This document shows, piece after piece, positions 1 through 9,029 of a stretch of DNA of 64,000 nt. The notes under the pieces are model-generated. The model worked only from the letters and a program-made list of their open reading frames with translations. It searched no databases and had not been told where the DNA came from. The stretch's first letter is position 1; each line of letters opens with the position of its first letter. Source of the stretch: an uncultured Clostridia bacterium (GTDB lineage: Bacteria; Bacillota; Clostridia; Christensenellales; Borkfalkiaceae). A program made the position numbers and the translations under genes. The DNA is taken from positions 1-64,000 of the forward strand of contig CAJFTM010000001.1 of assembly GCA_904419945.1 (NCBI GenBank). The letters are read 5' to 3'.

Positions 1-46
1 GGTCAGTTCTTATTTTACACAATCGGAGTTCTTTTGTCATCCTCAT
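1..46 (-). CDS. Start of an unidentified gene running off the left edge
   Basis: Only the first 15 codons are present, reading MRMTKELRLCKIRTD. The start is supported by a textbook AGGAGG at 60-55, eight bases upstream of ATG 46-44; a second in-frame ATG follows two codons later. Just upstream lies a GC-rich hairpin (64-86) and, further up, the tRNA-Ser terminator. The fragment is too short to assign a family. That it is a real coding start is inferred from the ribosome binding site alone. Confidence 0.4.
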   Translation of the reverse strand, partial: MRMTKELRLCKIRTD

Positions 47-63
47 CGGCTTAGCCTCCTTTG

Positions 64-88
64 AACCCCGCGACTATCGCGGGGTTTT
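64..88 (+). terminator. GC-rich hairpin with short T-run
   Basis: A 10-bp stem (64-73 with 77-86, core CCCCGCGA/TCGCGGGG) and a 3-base loop, followed by TTTT on the plus strand. It sits between the tRNA-Ser terminator and the minus-strand gene start at 46. It may end a plus-strand transcript or be a leader hairpin of the minus-strand gene; the direction is uncertain. Confidence 0.4.
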
Positions 89-102
89 CGTTATACAAAT
101 AA

Positions 103-135
103 ACGCCATAACCGCGAAATATGCGGTTATGGCGT
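103..135 (-). terminator. Rho-independent terminator of tRNA-Ser
   Basis: A perfect 13-bp inverted repeat (103-115 with 123-135) with a 7-base loop, two bases beyond the 3' end of the tRNA. On the minus strand it is followed by TTTATTTG. Position and T-rich tail fit [11 protein letters not shown] of the tRNA transcript. Confidence 0.75.
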
Positions 136-137
136 AT

Positions 138-228
138 TGGCGCAGAGAGAGGGATTTGAACCCTCGGTACCCTTACGAGGTACACACGATTTCCAGTCGT
201 GCTCCTTAGGCCGCTCAGACATCTCTGC
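138..228 (-). tRNA. tRNA-Ser (anticodon GGA)
   Basis: 91 nt including an encoded CCA (140-138). The 7-bp acceptor stem pairs GCAGAGA (228-222) with TCTCTGC. The anticodon loop reads CTGGAAA, giving GGA at 194-192, and the T-arm contains GGTTCAAATCC. The long variable arm is typical of class II serine tRNAs. It reads UCC/UCU codons. A promoter lies upstream at 307-279 and a strong terminator immediately downstream, so it appears to be a single-gene transcript. Confidence 0.95.
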
Positions 229-278
229 ATTTTCAATTGGGCGCTGCAGGTCGCTTAATTGCGAAATCAGCATAGTAT

Positions 279-307
279 AGTTTACCGTTTTTTGTGCGTT
301 TTGTCAA
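279..307 (-). promoter_or_regulatory. Promoter for tRNA-Ser
   Basis: On the minus strand, TTGACA (307-302), a 17-base spacer and TAAACT (284-279). The predicted start is about 45 bases ahead of the mature tRNA 5' end. The match to the housekeeping sigma consensus is good and no other gene is better placed to use it. Confidence 0.65.
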
Positions 308-431
308 CAGTTTTTGCTGCCTATTTCGCTTTTTTCATGCCAAAGGAGGCCAATCAGCGCTTTGGTATCATGCGCGTTTTTTCACGTTTGCGCTTCTGTT
401 TTGTGCGGACAGCGCATACGATAGAACGATC

Positions 432-1157
432 ATGTCTTATTCTGGATACGAATCCGGCTATCGCTATCGTCGGTATAAAAAACCGGCGGCCGTGCGGGCG
501 AAAAAATATATCATTTTGGGAGTGATTTTGGCCGTGCTTATCGGCCTGTTTGCCTGGTTTCAGCGCAATGTGACCGATTTGCTGTATTCACTCAGCGAGG
601 CGACCGTCCGTTCCCTCGCGCTGTCCGCTCTGAATGATGCGGCGGCAGAAGCGCTGCAATGGAACGGGATCGATTACGATACCCTCGTCACCATCGAACG
701 GGATGCAGAGGGGGAGATCACATCCATCGAAACGGATGCGCGGCAACTCAATTTGCTCGCCCGCCAGACAGTCGCCCTCGCTGCGACCAAATTGAATGCG
801 GCGTGTGCGCAGGGAGTGCAGGTCCCGGCGGGGGCTTTGACCGGTATCGAGTTGCTCGCCGGGTTCGGTCCGCATGTCACTTTCGAGATCCTGCCTGTCG
901 GCACCGCGCGCTGTGAGTTTCAGTCTGCGTTTACAAGTGCAGGGATCAATCAGACGCGGCATGCCGTGCAGATGGAAGTGACGGCGACCATAAGCATTCT
1001 TTTCCCGTCCAAGGAAATGGAAGTTTCGGTCGACGTGCCAATTCTCGTGTGCGAAAATATCATCGTGGGCGATGTCCCGTCCATATATTTGGACGGCCGG
1101 CAGCCCTTGTCGGGGGGGCGGACTCTAATGTGTACGTGGCAGACAGAGCTTGTGTGA
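432..1157 (+). CDS. yunB: Sporulation protein, YunB-like
   Basis: A 241-residue protein with a basic N-terminus (RYRRYKKP), one transmembrane segment at about residues 27-44, and a long extracytoplasmic part. The central region (NLLARQTVALAATKLN), the PAGALTGIELLAGFGP segment and the closing VDVPILVCENIIVGDVP resemble the YunB family, a mother-cell sporulation protein of Bacilli and Clostridia needed for efficient sporulation but without a known biochemical activity. The start is uncertain: ATG 432 precedes the membrane segment well but has no convincing Shine-Dalgarno, and the frame is open upstream to a GTG at 294. The next gene set (pheST) has its own promoter and T-box, so this gene is probably monocistronic. 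Confidence 0.75.
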   Translation: MSYSGYESGYRYRRYKKPAAVRAKKYIILGVILAVLIGLFAWFQRNVTDLLYSLSEATVRSLALSALNDAAAEALQWNGIDYDTLVTIERDAEGEITSIETDARQLNLLARQTVALAATKLNAACAQGVQVPAGALTGIELLAGFGPHVTFEILPVGTARCEFQSAFTSAGINQTRHAVQMEVTATISILFPSKEMEVSVDVPILVCENIIVGDVPSIYLDGRQPLSGGRTLMCTWQTELV

Positions 1158-1204
1158 GCACGGAACGGCGAAGAGAAAAATTTTGTAAGTGCTGCCGTAA
1201 ACGT

Positions 1205-1233
1205 TTGACTTTTGCGCGCTTTTGCATTATCAT
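1205..1233 (+). promoter_or_regulatory. Promoter of the T-box/pheST transcript
   Basis: TTGACT (1205-1210), a 17-base spacer, then TATCAT (1228-1233). Transcription would begin near 1240, just ahead of the T-box leader. It is placed correctly between the yunB-like stop and the leader. Confidence 0.6.
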
Positions 1234-1239
1234 GGATAC

Positions 1240-1500
1240 AACCTATCAATCGGTAAAGCGATGACGAAGACAGACGGACATGGCGCAGTCCTCAGAGAGG
1301 GCGACTCATCGGCTGTAAGGCCGCCCGGGCGGTGCGTCCGTTATTCCCTTCCGAGCCTCGCTTCGAACCCGCGTTTGCGGCAGTAGGGGCGTGCGTGCGC
1401 CGCGCGTTAAGCGGAGAATGAGGCGGGATTTTCCCGCGAACATAGGTGGTACCGCGCATCTCTGCGCCCTGTGACAGTTTGTCGCAGGGCGTTTTGTTTT
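1240..1500 (+). promoter_or_regulatory. T-box riboswitch (tRNA-Phe sensing)
   Basis: The T-box sequence AGGTGGTACCGCG is at 1444-1456. It is followed by an intrinsic terminator with an 11-bp stem (1465-1475 with 1481-1491) and a T-rich tail, the usual competing arrangement. The upstream part (about 1258-1360) can form the long stem I; GACGGAC/GTCCGT pair across it, and a TTC triplet at 1343-1345 is a plausible Phe specifier. Uncharged tRNA-Phe would stabilise the antiterminator and allow pheST expression. The T-box assignment is firm; the specifier position is my estimate. Confidence 0.9.
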
Positions 1501-1553
1501 TGGACCGCGGGGCTATGATCCGTCAAGAAAGATCCGTCAAGGAGAAAAACGAT

Positions 1554-2576
1554 ATGAAAGAAAAGATCGAACAAATTCGCCGGGAGATCAGCGAGGGCAT
1601 GCGCGGCGTTGCGAATCGCCGCCAGCTCTTCGAACTGAAAATGCAGTATCTCGGCAAGACGGGCGCGATTTCTGCGCTGTCTAAGGGCATGCGCGACATT
1701 CCGCCCGCAGAGCGCCCCGCTGCGGGGAAGCTGGTGGGCGATGTGCGCAGCTGGGCGGAAGAGCAGTTCGCCGCGCGGGAGGAGGAGCTGAAAAAGGAAG
1801 AGCTCGCCGCGCGCTACGCGAACGAACGCATCGACGTGACGCTTCCCGCGCATTTGGCGGGCGGCGGGTCAGTGCATCCCGTTTCCCTCGTCAAGCAGGA
1901 GCTCGTCGATATTTTTGCCGGTATGGGCTTCGACGTGTTCGAAGGCCCGGAGATCGAGCAGGACTATTATAATTTCCAGGCGCTGAACATTCCGGCCGAT
2001 CACCCCGCGCGCGATATGCAGGATACATTTTTTATCGGCGGCGAGTTTTTGCTCCGTTCACAGACGTCCTCCGGGCAGATCCGCGTGATGGAAAACAAAA
2101 AGCCGCCGATCAAGGTGCTCAGTCCCGGCCGCGTCTACCGTTCGGATTCGGATGCGACCCATTCTCCCATGTTCCATCAGATGGAGGGCCTCGTCGTGGA
2201 CAAGGGGATCACGCTGAACGACCTCAAGGGCATGCTGGACGAGTTTGCCCGCCGCATGTTTTCCTCCGAGACCAAGACCCGCCTCCGTCCCTCCTACTTT
2301 CCGTTCACAGAACCGAGCGTAGAAGTAGACCTTTCCTGCCATAACTGCGGGGGCAAGGGCTGCCGTATCTGCAAGGGCACGGGCTGGATCGAAGTGCTCG
2401 GCGCCGGTATGGTCAACCGCCGCGTGCTCGAAAACTGCGGCATCGATCCCGACGAGTACACGGGCTTCGCTTTCGGCATGGGGCTGGAGCGCATCGCCAT
2501 GATCAAATACGGCATCAACGATATCCGCCTTCTGTTTGAAAACGACGTGCGGTTTTTAAAACAATTCCGGGATTAA
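1554..2576 (+). CDS. pheS: Phenylalanyl-tRNA synthetase alpha subunit
   Basis: 340 residues, normal for bacterial PheS. It forms the catalytic half of the (alpha-beta)2 synthetase that charges tRNA-Phe. The N-terminal coiled coil (about residues 1-85) is followed by the class II core: the motif 2 region ([20 protein letters not shown]) and motif 3 ([18 protein letters not shown]) are both visible. The start ATG 1554 has GGAG nine bases upstream, and the frame is open before it only into the T-box terminator. It is co-transcribed with pheT, nine bases downstream, and regulated by the T-box. Confidence 0.98.
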   Translation: MKEKIEQIRREISEGMRGVANRRQLFELKMQYLGKTGAISALSKGMRDIPPAERPAAGKLVGDVRSWAEEQFAAREEELKKEELAARYANERIDVTLPAHLAGGGSVHPVSLVKQELVDIFAGMGFDVFEGPEIEQDYYNFQALNIPADHPARDMQDTFFIGGEFLLRSQTSSGQIRVMENKKPPIKVLSPGRVYRSDSDATHSPMFHQMEGLVVDKGITLNDLKGMLDEFARRMFSSETKTRLRPSYFPFTEPSVEVDLSCHNCGGKGCRICKGTGWIEVLGAGMVNRRVLENCGIDPDEYTGFAFGMGLERIAMIKYGINDIRLLFENDVRFLKQFRD

Positions 2577-2585
2577 GGAGGAAAT

Positions 2586-4973
2586 ATGAAAGCACCTCTC
2601 AGTTGGCTGAAAGATTATGTAGACATTGACGTATCCGCGCAGGAGCTGCAGCAAAAGCTCTTTTCCTGCGGGTTCGAAGTGGAAGAGCTGATCGACGTCG
2701 GCGCGGAGATCGACCGCTGCGTGGTCGGCCGCATTGAAAAGATCGAGAAGCATCCCGATGCAGATAAATTAAAGGTTTGCCGCCTCAACTGCGGCAGTTA
2801 CGGCGAGGATATTCAAATCGTTACGGGTGCAGACAACGTCTTTGAGGGCGCGCTCGTTCCCGTCGCGCTGGACAATTCCTCCCTGCACGGCGGAGTCAAG
2901 ATCAAAAAGGGGAAGCTGCGCGGCGTCGAGTCGTGCGGTATGCTCTGCTCGGGCGAGGAACTGGGCATCAATGATGACTGGTACGAGGGCGCAGACGTCA
3001 ACGGGATCCTGATTTTACAGGGAGATATTCCCGTCGGTACGGATATCAAGGAAGTCGTCGGGTTAAACGATTATATCTTTGACATTGCCGTCACCTCCAA
3101 CCGTCCGGATTGCCAGAGTATTTACGGGATCGCGCGCGAGGTCGCCGCGGTACTGCATAAGGAAGTGGAGCCCGTTCCGCTGACCTATCATATGGGTGCG
3201 TTCCGTACGAGCGAGCGGGTAAATATCTCCGTACAGGCGCCCGATCTCTGCCCTCGCTACATCGGTCATTATGTGCGCGATATTAAAATCGGGAAGTCGC
3301 CGCTGTGGATGCGCCGCCGCCTCGCGCTGTGCGGTCTGCGCTCCATCAACAACGTAGTCGACATCACCAACTTCGTGCTCTTAGAGCTGGGGCAGCCGAT
3401 GCATGCGTTTGACCTTTCCCGCATTGCAGACAGCCGTATCTGCGTCCGCCGCGCGCACGAAGGGGAGGAGATCACCACGCTCGACGAAAAGACCTTCAAA
3501 CTCACAAATGAGAACCTCGTCATTGCCGACGGCGAAAAGCCGGTCGCTCTTGCGGGCGTCATGGGCGGCCTGAACAGCGGCATCGCCGATACGACGCGCG
3601 AGCTCCTGTTTGAGAGCGCCAAGTTCGAGCGCGCCAATATCCGCCGCACTTCCCGAGCGCTGGGTCAAAAGAGCGATTCCTCCGCCCGCTACGAAAAGGG
3701 CGTGGATGCTTATACGACGGGCGTCGCGATCAACCGCGCACTCAACCTCATCGACGAGCTCGGCTGCGGTCAGATCGCCTGCGACCGCTTCGATGTCGCC
3801 GTGCCGCAGGATCCGCCGAAGCCCATCGAGACGACGGCAGCGCAGATCAATGCGCTGCTCGGCATCGAGGTGCCGCAGGATACCATGATCGATATCTTGG
3901 AGAGGCTCAACTTCAACGTCAAAGTGCGCGACGATGTGCTTTCCGTCACGGCTCCCGCATATCGCGAGGATGTGGACGGCTATCCCGATCTCGCCGAAGA
4001 AGTTATCCGTGAATACGGCTATGACCATATCGAAGGCACTTTTCTCTGCACGGCGGCCGTCACCAACGGCGGATTGAATGCGAGTCAGCGCCGGGCGGCG
4101 CGGGCCAAGCGCGCGCTGCGCGGGCAGGATTTCAGCGAGATCATCACCTATTCCTTTATTTCTCCGAAGGACTATGCACTCCTCCGCATCGAAGAAGAGG
4201 CGGCGCGGGCGATCCGCATCAAAAACCCCATCGGCGAAGATATGAGCGTGATGCGCACGACGCTCGCTCCCTCCATGCTGCACACGTTGGTGCGCAACAT
4301 CCGCCGCGGCAACGACGGCGCCCGCCTCTTTGAGTTGGCGAGCGTGTACATCGCCGCATCCCTTCCTCTGCAAGCGCTGCCCGAAGAGCGTGCGACGCTG
4401 GGCATCGGCGTGTACGGCCCCGGCGAAGATTTCTTCTCAGCGAAGGCCGCGTTTGAGGCTTTGGCGGCTGAATTTGGCTTGCACTTCGACTATCGTCCGG
4501 CGGCCAAGCCCTTCCTGCATCCCGGGAAAACGGCGGAAGTCCTCTTTGGCGGCGCCGTGATCGGCTGGCTGGGCGAGCTCGCTCCCGACCTGAGCGAAGA
4601 GCTGGCCATAGAAATTCCCGTCTATTTGGGCGAGCTGGATTACGCTGCCCTTGCGGACGCGCTGGGCGCAGAGATCCATTATGCTCCGCTTCCCAAGTTT
4701 CCCGAAGTCCGCCGCGATCTCGCGCTCATCGTTCCGGAAGAGACGGCCTGTGCCGATGTGGAGGCGGCCATTCGCAGCGGCTGCAAATTTGTCGGCGGTG
4801 TCCGCCTGTTCGATGTCTACCGCGGCGAACAGGTCGGCGCGGGCAAAAAGAGCATGGCGTTCACAGTCACTTTTGTCCCGCACGAGAAGGCGATCGCGCC
4901 CGAGGATGCGGACGGGTATGTGCGCCGTATTTTGAAAACATTGCACGAAAAAGTCGGCGCTGAGCTGCGCTGA
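2586..4973 (+). CDS. pheT: Phenylalanyl-tRNA synthetase beta subunit
   Basis: 795 residues, full bacterial length. In order: N-terminal tRNA-binding (EMAP-like) domain (about 40-150), B3/B4 editing domain (about 210-380) that hydrolyses mischarged Tyr-tRNA-Phe, B5 domain (about 400-470), the synthetase-like core, and a C-terminal ferredoxin-fold anticodon-binding domain (about 700-795, starting PLPKFPEVRRDLALIVP). AAGGAGG overlaps the pheS stop and sets ATG 2586. Hairpin 4981-5004 follows the stop. Confidence 0.98.
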   Translation: MKAPLSWLKDYVDIDVSAQELQQKLFSCGFEVEELIDVGAEIDRCVVGRIEKIEKHPDADKLKVCRLNCGSYGEDIQIVTGADNVFEGALVPVALDNSSLHGGVKIKKGKLRGVESCGMLCSGEELGINDDWYEGADVNGILILQGDIPVGTDIKEVVGLNDYIFDIAVTSNRPDCQSIYGIAREVAAVLHKEVEPVPLTYHMGAFRTSERVNISVQAPDLCPRYIGHYVRDIKIGKSPLWMRRRLALCGLRSINNVVDITNFVLLELGQPMHAFDLSRIADSRICVRRAHEGEEITTLDEKTFKLTNENLVIADGEKPVALAGVMGGLNSGIADTTRELLFESAKFERANIRRTSRALGQKSDSSARYEKGVDAYTTGVAINRALNLIDELGCGQIACDRFDVAVPQDPPKPIETTAAQINALLGIEVPQDTMIDILERLNFNVKVRDDVLSVTAPAYREDVDGYPDLAEEVIREYGYDHIEGTFLCTAAVTNGGLNASQRRAARAKRALRGQDFSEIITYSFISPKDYALLRIEEEAARAIRIKNPIGEDMSVMRTTLAPSMLHTLVRNIRRGNDGARLFELASVYIAASLPLQALPEERATLGIGVYGPGEDFFSAKAAFEALAAEFGLHFDYRPAAKPFLHPGKTAEVLFGGAVIGWLGELAPDLSEELAIEIPVYLGELDYAALADALGAEIHYAPLPKFPEVRRDLALIVPEETACADVEAAIRSGCKFVGGVRLFDVYRGEQVGAGKKSMAFTVTFVPHEKAIAPEDADGYVRRILKTLHEKVGAELR

Positions 4974-4980
4974 CCGCCGG

Positions 4981-5007
4981 GAGGGGCGCCGAACGGCGCC
5001 CCTCTTT
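4981..5007 (+). terminator. Hairpin after pheT
   Basis: A 10-bp GC-rich stem (GAGGGGCGCC with GGCGCCCCTC) and GAAC tetraloop followed by TTTGCCT. The T-run is short, so [11 protein letters not shown] may be partial and deoB may receive some readthrough. Confidence 0.5.
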
Positions 5008-5027
5008 GCCTCAGAAGGAGGGGATAG

Positions 5028-6224
5028 ATGCGAGCCTTTCTCATCGTCATTGACAGCTTCGGTATCGGCGCTCTGCCGGACGCCGAGGCGTACGGGGATG
5101 TCGGGTCCGATACCTACGGCAATACGTTTGCGGCGACGAGGATACTGCTCCCCGAGCTCGTTTCGCTCGGGCTGAACAATATCGACGGCGTCGCAAAGTC
5201 GTTTCCGAACGGCAGGACTTTATTGCCCGTACCAGCGCCGCGCGCGGCATATGCGCGCCTGCGGGAAAAGACGCCCGCCAAGGATACGACGGCGGGGCAT
5301 TATGAACTTGCCGGCCTCGTGTTGGAGCGCCCATACCGCGTTTATCCGACTTTTCCGCCGGACGTAGTGGCGGATCTCGAACGGGCGGCAGGTGTATGCT
5401 TTCTGGGCAATGAGGTCGCTTCCGGCACGGAGATCATTCAAAGGCTCGGCCCAGAGCATCTGCGCACGGGCAGACCGATCCTCTATACATCGGCGGATTC
5501 CGTCCTGCAGATCGCGGCAGACACGTCCGTCGTTCCGCTGGAACGGCTGTACGCGATCTGTGAAGCGGCGCGCCGCGTTATGACGGGTGACCGAGCTGTC
5601 GGCAGGGTCATCGCGCGCCCCTTCATACATGCGGGAGGGAAATTTACCCGCACGGCCGACCGACGCGACTATGCGCTCGAACCGCCCGGCGAAACGCTGC
5701 TCGACCGGCTTGCGGCGGCGGGCATCCCCGTGACGGGCGTGGGAAAGATCGGAGATATTTTCTGCGGCCGCGGCATTGCGCGCAGCATCCATACGTCCGG
5801 CAACGAAGAGGGCCTGCGCGTCCTCGCAGAGCTTGTGTGCGGAGCGGGGGAAGGTTTGGTCTTTGTCAACCTCGTAGATACCGATATGTTGTACGGTCAC
5901 CGCAACGACGCGGCGGGCTATGCCGCGGCACTGCGCCGTATCGACGGCGCCCTGCCCGCGATCGAAGCGGGGATGAGGGAAGGGGACGTACTCATCCTCA
6001 CGGCCGATCACGGATGCGATCCTACCACTCCGTCGACAGACCACTCCCGCGAATACGTGCCTTTGCTCATTTATGGCAGCGGCGTCCGCCCGCTGGGTTT
6101 GGGTACGTTGGACGGTTTGGATCGCGTCGCACATTTCCTCGGGGCTTATTTCGGATTGGAAAATGATGAACAGATTTACGGGCGTATCTGCCCGCAAAGG
6201 AGGAAAGGGCATGGACGGGATTGA
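5028..6224 (+). CDS. deoB: Phosphopentomutase
   Basis: 398 residues. Interconverts (deoxy)ribose 1-phosphate and 5-phosphate, linking nucleoside phosphorolysis to the pentose pool. It is an alkaline-phosphatase-superfamily metalloenzyme: the N-terminal metal site (IDSFGIGALPDA), the nucleophile Thr region (AKDTTAGHYELAG, about residues 86-98) and the C-terminal metal ligands (LVDTDMLYGHRND, TADHGCDPTTPSTDHSRE) are all present. AAGGAGGGG precedes ATG 5028. The stop overlaps the start of the nucleoside phosphorylase by 14 bases, so the two catabolic genes form one unit. Confidence 0.97.
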   Translation: MRAFLIVIDSFGIGALPDAEAYGDVGSDTYGNTFAATRILLPELVSLGLNNIDGVAKSFPNGRTLLPVPAPRAAYARLREKTPAKDTTAGHYELAGLVLERPYRVYPTFPPDVVADLERAAGVCFLGNEVASGTEIIQRLGPEHLRTGRPILYTSADSVLQIAADTSVVPLERLYAICEAARRVMTGDRAVGRVIARPFIHAGGKFTRTADRRDYALEPPGETLLDRLAAAGIPVTGVGKIGDIFCGRGIARSIHTSGNEEGLRVLAELVCGAGEGLVFVNLVDTDMLYGHRNDAAGYAAALRRIDGALPAIEAGMREGDVLILTADHGCDPTTPSTDHSREYVPLLIYGSGVRPLGLGTLDGLDRVAHFLGAYFGLENDEQIYGRICPQRRKGHGRD

Positions 6225-7047
6225 ACGGCGCGCACAGCGGATCGCGCAACAAATCGCGGAGCGGCTGGATGCATCCGGCTGTCCCCGTCCCCGTTTGGGG
6301 TTTATCCTCGGCAGCGGCTGGGGTGCTGCGGCGGATCGGATGGAAATTTCCGCTTCCTTTTCATTTGCGCAGTTAGAGGGGATGCCGATGTGCGGCGTTC
6401 CCGGCCATACGGGGGTATTCCTCTGCGGAACCATGGCGGGGAAGCCGGCTGTGGCGGTGCAGGGGCGCCTGCATATGTACGAGGGGCATCCGCCCGCAGA
6501 GGCGGTCCTTCCCGTCGCCGTCCTGTATGCGTTGGGGGTGCGGACGATCGTCCTGACCAATGCCGCCGGCGCGGTGAATGCGGATTATTCGGCAGGGGAT
6601 GTCATGGTCATCCGCGACCATATCAATTTTACCTTTCGCAATCCGCTCGCCGGTCTGGATTCGGGGGAGCGCACCCGCTTTGTCGATCTTGCGCATACCT
6701 ATGACGAACAGTTGCGTGCGGCGCTGTGCGGGGCCTGCGCGGGCGCCGGCATTCCCTGCCGCGAAGGGGTATACATGCAGGTGCTCGGCCCTTCGTATGA
6801 AACGCCCGCCGAAGTGCGCGCCTTTCGTGCATTGGGTGCAGACGCCGTCGGTATGAGCACCGCCGTCGAGGCCATCTATGCGCGCTACCTCGGTATGCGC
6901 GTCGCGGCGGTCTCCTTCCTCAGCAACGCTGCGGCAGGCCTCTCTTCGGGCGGCGTCAGTCATGCGGAGGTGCTCGAGCGTTCCGCCTGTCATGCTGCCG
7001 CTCTCTCCGCTCTCTTGTATACCTTTGCGGACACGGCAGACTTCTGA
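6211..7047 (+). CDS. punA: Purine-nucleoside phosphorylase
   Basis: 278 residues, matching the trimeric PNP (PunA/Pnp-I) class that splits inosine and guanosine to base plus ribose 1-phosphate. Family features: GFILGSGWG near the N-terminus (phosphate site), GVPGHTGVFLCG, QGRLHMYEGH, TNAAGAVN, GPSYETPAEVRAFR and the GADAVGMSTAVEA purine-site segment. AAAGGAGG (6196-6203) precedes ATG 6211, inside the end of deoB. Its product ribose 1-phosphate is the substrate of DeoB. The operon ends at terminator 7068-7097. Confidence 0.96.
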   Translation: MDGIERRAQRIAQQIAERLDASGCPRPRLGFILGSGWGAAADRMEISASFSFAQLEGMPMCGVPGHTGVFLCGTMAGKPAVAVQGRLHMYEGHPPAEAVLPVAVLYALGVRTIVLTNAAGAVNADYSAGDVMVIRDHINFTFRNPLAGLDSGERTRFVDLAHTYDEQLRAALCGACAGAGIPCREGVYMQVLGPSYETPAEVRAFRALGADAVGMSTAVEAIYARYLGMRVAAVSFLSNAAAGLSSGGVSHAEVLERSACHAAALSALLYTFADTADF

Positions 7048-7067
7048 TCTCACTGAATTTATGATAC

Positions 7068-7097
7068 AAAGGTCCGGCTTGGCGCCGGGCCTTTTTG
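7068..7097 (+). terminator. Terminator after the deoB-punA unit
   Basis: Stem AAAGGTCCGGC (7068-7078) with GCCGGGCCTTTT (7084-7095), containing one G-T pair and followed by a T-run. It lies 20 bases after the punA stop. Confidence 0.8.
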
Positions 7098-7191
7098 CTG
7101 TGCGCCGCAGACAGACGTCTGCGGCTGTTCGCATAGAAGCGCGCACATTGCGCAAGATAAGGGAAAATCCGTAATAGGAGAGATGCAGAGG

Positions 7192-8421
7192 ATGAAAAAA
7201 CATTTCTTTATTTTGGCGCTCTTTGCCTGCTTGTGTACGGCTGTATTCGGAGCAGTACCGGTCGGTGCGGCGCAGTCTGCTGAGGCGGAGGTGTCGGGTG
7301 ACGTGGCGATCTATGCCGCGGGGACGGTGTCGGCCGCGTCGGATGCCGCGTCGGAATCGCTCTCGCCCGGCTGCAAGGCTGTTTATCTGTGCGATTGGCG
7401 CAGCGGTACGCCCGTCTATAAGCGCAACGAGAGCGCACATTTGCCGATCGCCAGTATGTGCAAGATCATGACTATGCTGCTCTGCTTTGAGGCGCAGGAT
7501 GCGGGGCGGATCTCCGCCGACGAAGAGATTGCCGTCAGCGAACGTGCGGCTGGCATGGGCGGCTCGCAGGTGTTTTTAGAGGCGGGGGCCACGTACTCCG
7601 TCCATGACCTGCTCGAGAGCATCTGCATTGCATCCGCAAACGATTCCTGCGTTGCAATGGCAGAGCGCCTGTGCGGCAGCGAGCGCGCCTTTGTGCAGAA
7701 GATGAACGAGCGCGCGCGGGAGCTGGGCATGACGGATACGAATTTTGTGAACTGTACGGGGCTTCCGGCGAGCGGCCAATATTGCTGTGCGCGCGACGTC
7801 GCGCTCATGCTCGGCGAACTGCTGCGGCATGAAGAATATTTCGGGTACAGCCGCACCTGGATGGATGAAATGCACCATCCGGAAGGCCGCGTCACGGAAA
7901 TGGCAAATACAAACAAGCTGCTCCGTAGTTATGTCGGCTGTGACGGCGGCAAGACGGGGTATACGTCCGAGGCAGGATATTGTATCGCGGCGACGGCTGT
8001 GCGCGGGGATATGCGCGCTCTCTCCGTGGTCATCGGCGCGCCGGACAGCAAGGCGCGTTTTGCCGGGGCGGGGGAATTGTTTGACTATATTTTTGCCAAC
8101 TACACCAGCCGCGCCGTGCTCGACGATGCCGTCCTTTCCAGCCCGTGCGAGGTGATCGGCGGAAAAGAAAAACTCGTTGCCATTCGGCCGGAACGAGCCT
8201 CTTACCTCTTCTGTGCGGCAGACGATACCGACGCCGTCGATTGTGTCATCGAATTGCAGCCCGCGCGTGCGCCCATTGCGGCTGGAGATGTCCTCGGCCG
8301 GGCGGTTATCTATAAAAACGGCGTTGAAGCGGACTGTGTCGCCCTGCTCGCCAACGAGGATGTCGCTCGCAGCGGTTATTTTGATTCTTTGCGCGATCTC
8401 GCTCAAAATTGGAATTATTGA
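7192..8421 (+). CDS. D-alanyl-D-alanine carboxypeptidase (DacF/PBP5 type)
   Basis: 409 residues. Trims the terminal D-Ala from peptidoglycan stem peptides outside the membrane. A signal peptide (MKKHFFILALFACLCTAVFG) leads to a mature domain with the three penicillin-binding signatures: SxxK as SMCK (Ser88, Lys91), SxN as SAN (148-150) and KTG (254-256). A C-terminal beta-domain of about 100 residues follows, as in PBP5. Two ATGs lie nine bases apart; 7192 is chosen because AGGAG at 7176-7180 is too close to 7183. No C-terminal amphipathic anchor helix is obvious. It is the first of two paralogues around the gerW pair. Confidence 0.93.
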   Translation: MKKHFFILALFACLCTAVFGAVPVGAAQSAEAEVSGDVAIYAAGTVSAASDAASESLSPGCKAVYLCDWRSGTPVYKRNESAHLPIASMCKIMTMLLCFEAQDAGRISADEEIAVSERAAGMGGSQVFLEAGATYSVHDLLESICIASANDSCVAMAERLCGSERAFVQKMNERARELGMTDTNFVNCTGLPASGQYCCARDVALMLGELLRHEEYFGYSRTWMDEMHHPEGRVTEMANTNKLLRSYVGCDGGKTGYTSEAGYCIAATAVRGDMRALSVVIGAPDSKARFAGAGELFDYIFANYTSRAVLDDAVLSSPCEVIGGKEKLVAIRPERASYLFCAADDTDAVDCVIELQPARAPIAAGDVLGRAVIYKNGVEADCVALLANEDVARSGYFDSLRDLAQNWNY

Positions 8422-8453
8422 CCGTGAATGTCGCAATTTCATTCAAATAAAAT

Positions 8454-8470
8454 GTACTATGCGTGTCATA
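8454..8470 (+). repeat. Intergenic 17-base motif, copy A
   Basis: GTACTATGCGTGTCATA, matching the shared pattern GTACTMTGYGTNNCATA. It lies between the first carboxypeptidase and the DUF2953 gene, 13 bases ahead of its ATG. Other copies are at 11387, 24516 and 39413, all on the plus strand and all intergenic. Function unknown. Confidence 0.5.
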
Positions 8471-8483
8471 GATCGGTGCTATT

Positions 8484-9029
8484 ATGGGATGGTTGATCGG
8501 GATCGGCGTGCTGGCGGCAGTGTTGCTCCTGCCCATCGTGCTGAGTATTCACCTTTATTTGGATGTCGGGGAGAAGAAGCTGTATTTCGGCGTCTATGTT
8601 CTGCGCGTGATCAAATTGTTTGGCGGATACGCAGCGCCTGTCCGCGGCGGAGTCGCCGTTCACTTGTCCCGCCGCAAGGCTGTGCTTCTGCCCTACGCCG
8701 AACTGTTTGCTGCGGGGAAAAAATTTGAGATCGCGCGCGGTTTTGCCGTCGCAGATGCGGCGGTCCTGCTGGAGATCGGGCGGGAAGAACAGCCCGCCCT
8801 CGCCCTGTTCGCCGCGGCAGCGGCGCGCATCGCTGCCTGCATCGGTGCGGCATATTTGCGGGCGCACAAAAGGAATGTGGGCGGATTGCATGCAGATGTG
8901 CTGCTGTGCGTGGGGGAGGATCGTTTGAAGGGGAGCGGGCGCATTTTGCTCGCCTTCAATCTCGCCGTTCTGATCGCGGCTGCCGTCAAATTATTATTGC
9001 GAAAAATAATGGAGGAAAAGGAAACATGA
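8484..9029 (+). CDS. DUF2953 membrane-associated protein (YtfI-like)
   Basis: 181 residues with an N-terminal membrane helix (about 4-24), a second weak hydrophobic stretch at about 108-122 and a third at the C-terminus (about 155-172). The pattern and the location directly before gerW/ytfJ match the DUF2953 (YtfI) family, often paired with GerW in spore formers. Its biochemical role is not known. The start is ATG 8484 with only a weak Shine-Dalgarno; its stop overlaps the gerW start as ATGA. The gene may depend on a sporulation sigma factor, but I see no convincing box. Confidence 0.7.
   Translation: MGWLIGIGVLAAVLLLPIVLSIHLYLDVGEKKLYFGVYVLRVIKLFGGYAAPVRGGVAVHLSRRKAVLLPYAELFAAGKKFEIARGFAVADAAVLLEIGREEQPALALFAAAAARIAACIGAAYLRAHKRNVGGLHADVLLCVGEDRLKGSGRILLAFNLAVLIAAAVKLLLRKIMEEKET

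Noticed and set aside
415..422. CATACGAT as a sigma-E -10 box for the yunB-like gene
   Set aside because: There is no matching -35 element, and the transcription start would fall at the start codon with no room for a ribosome binding site.
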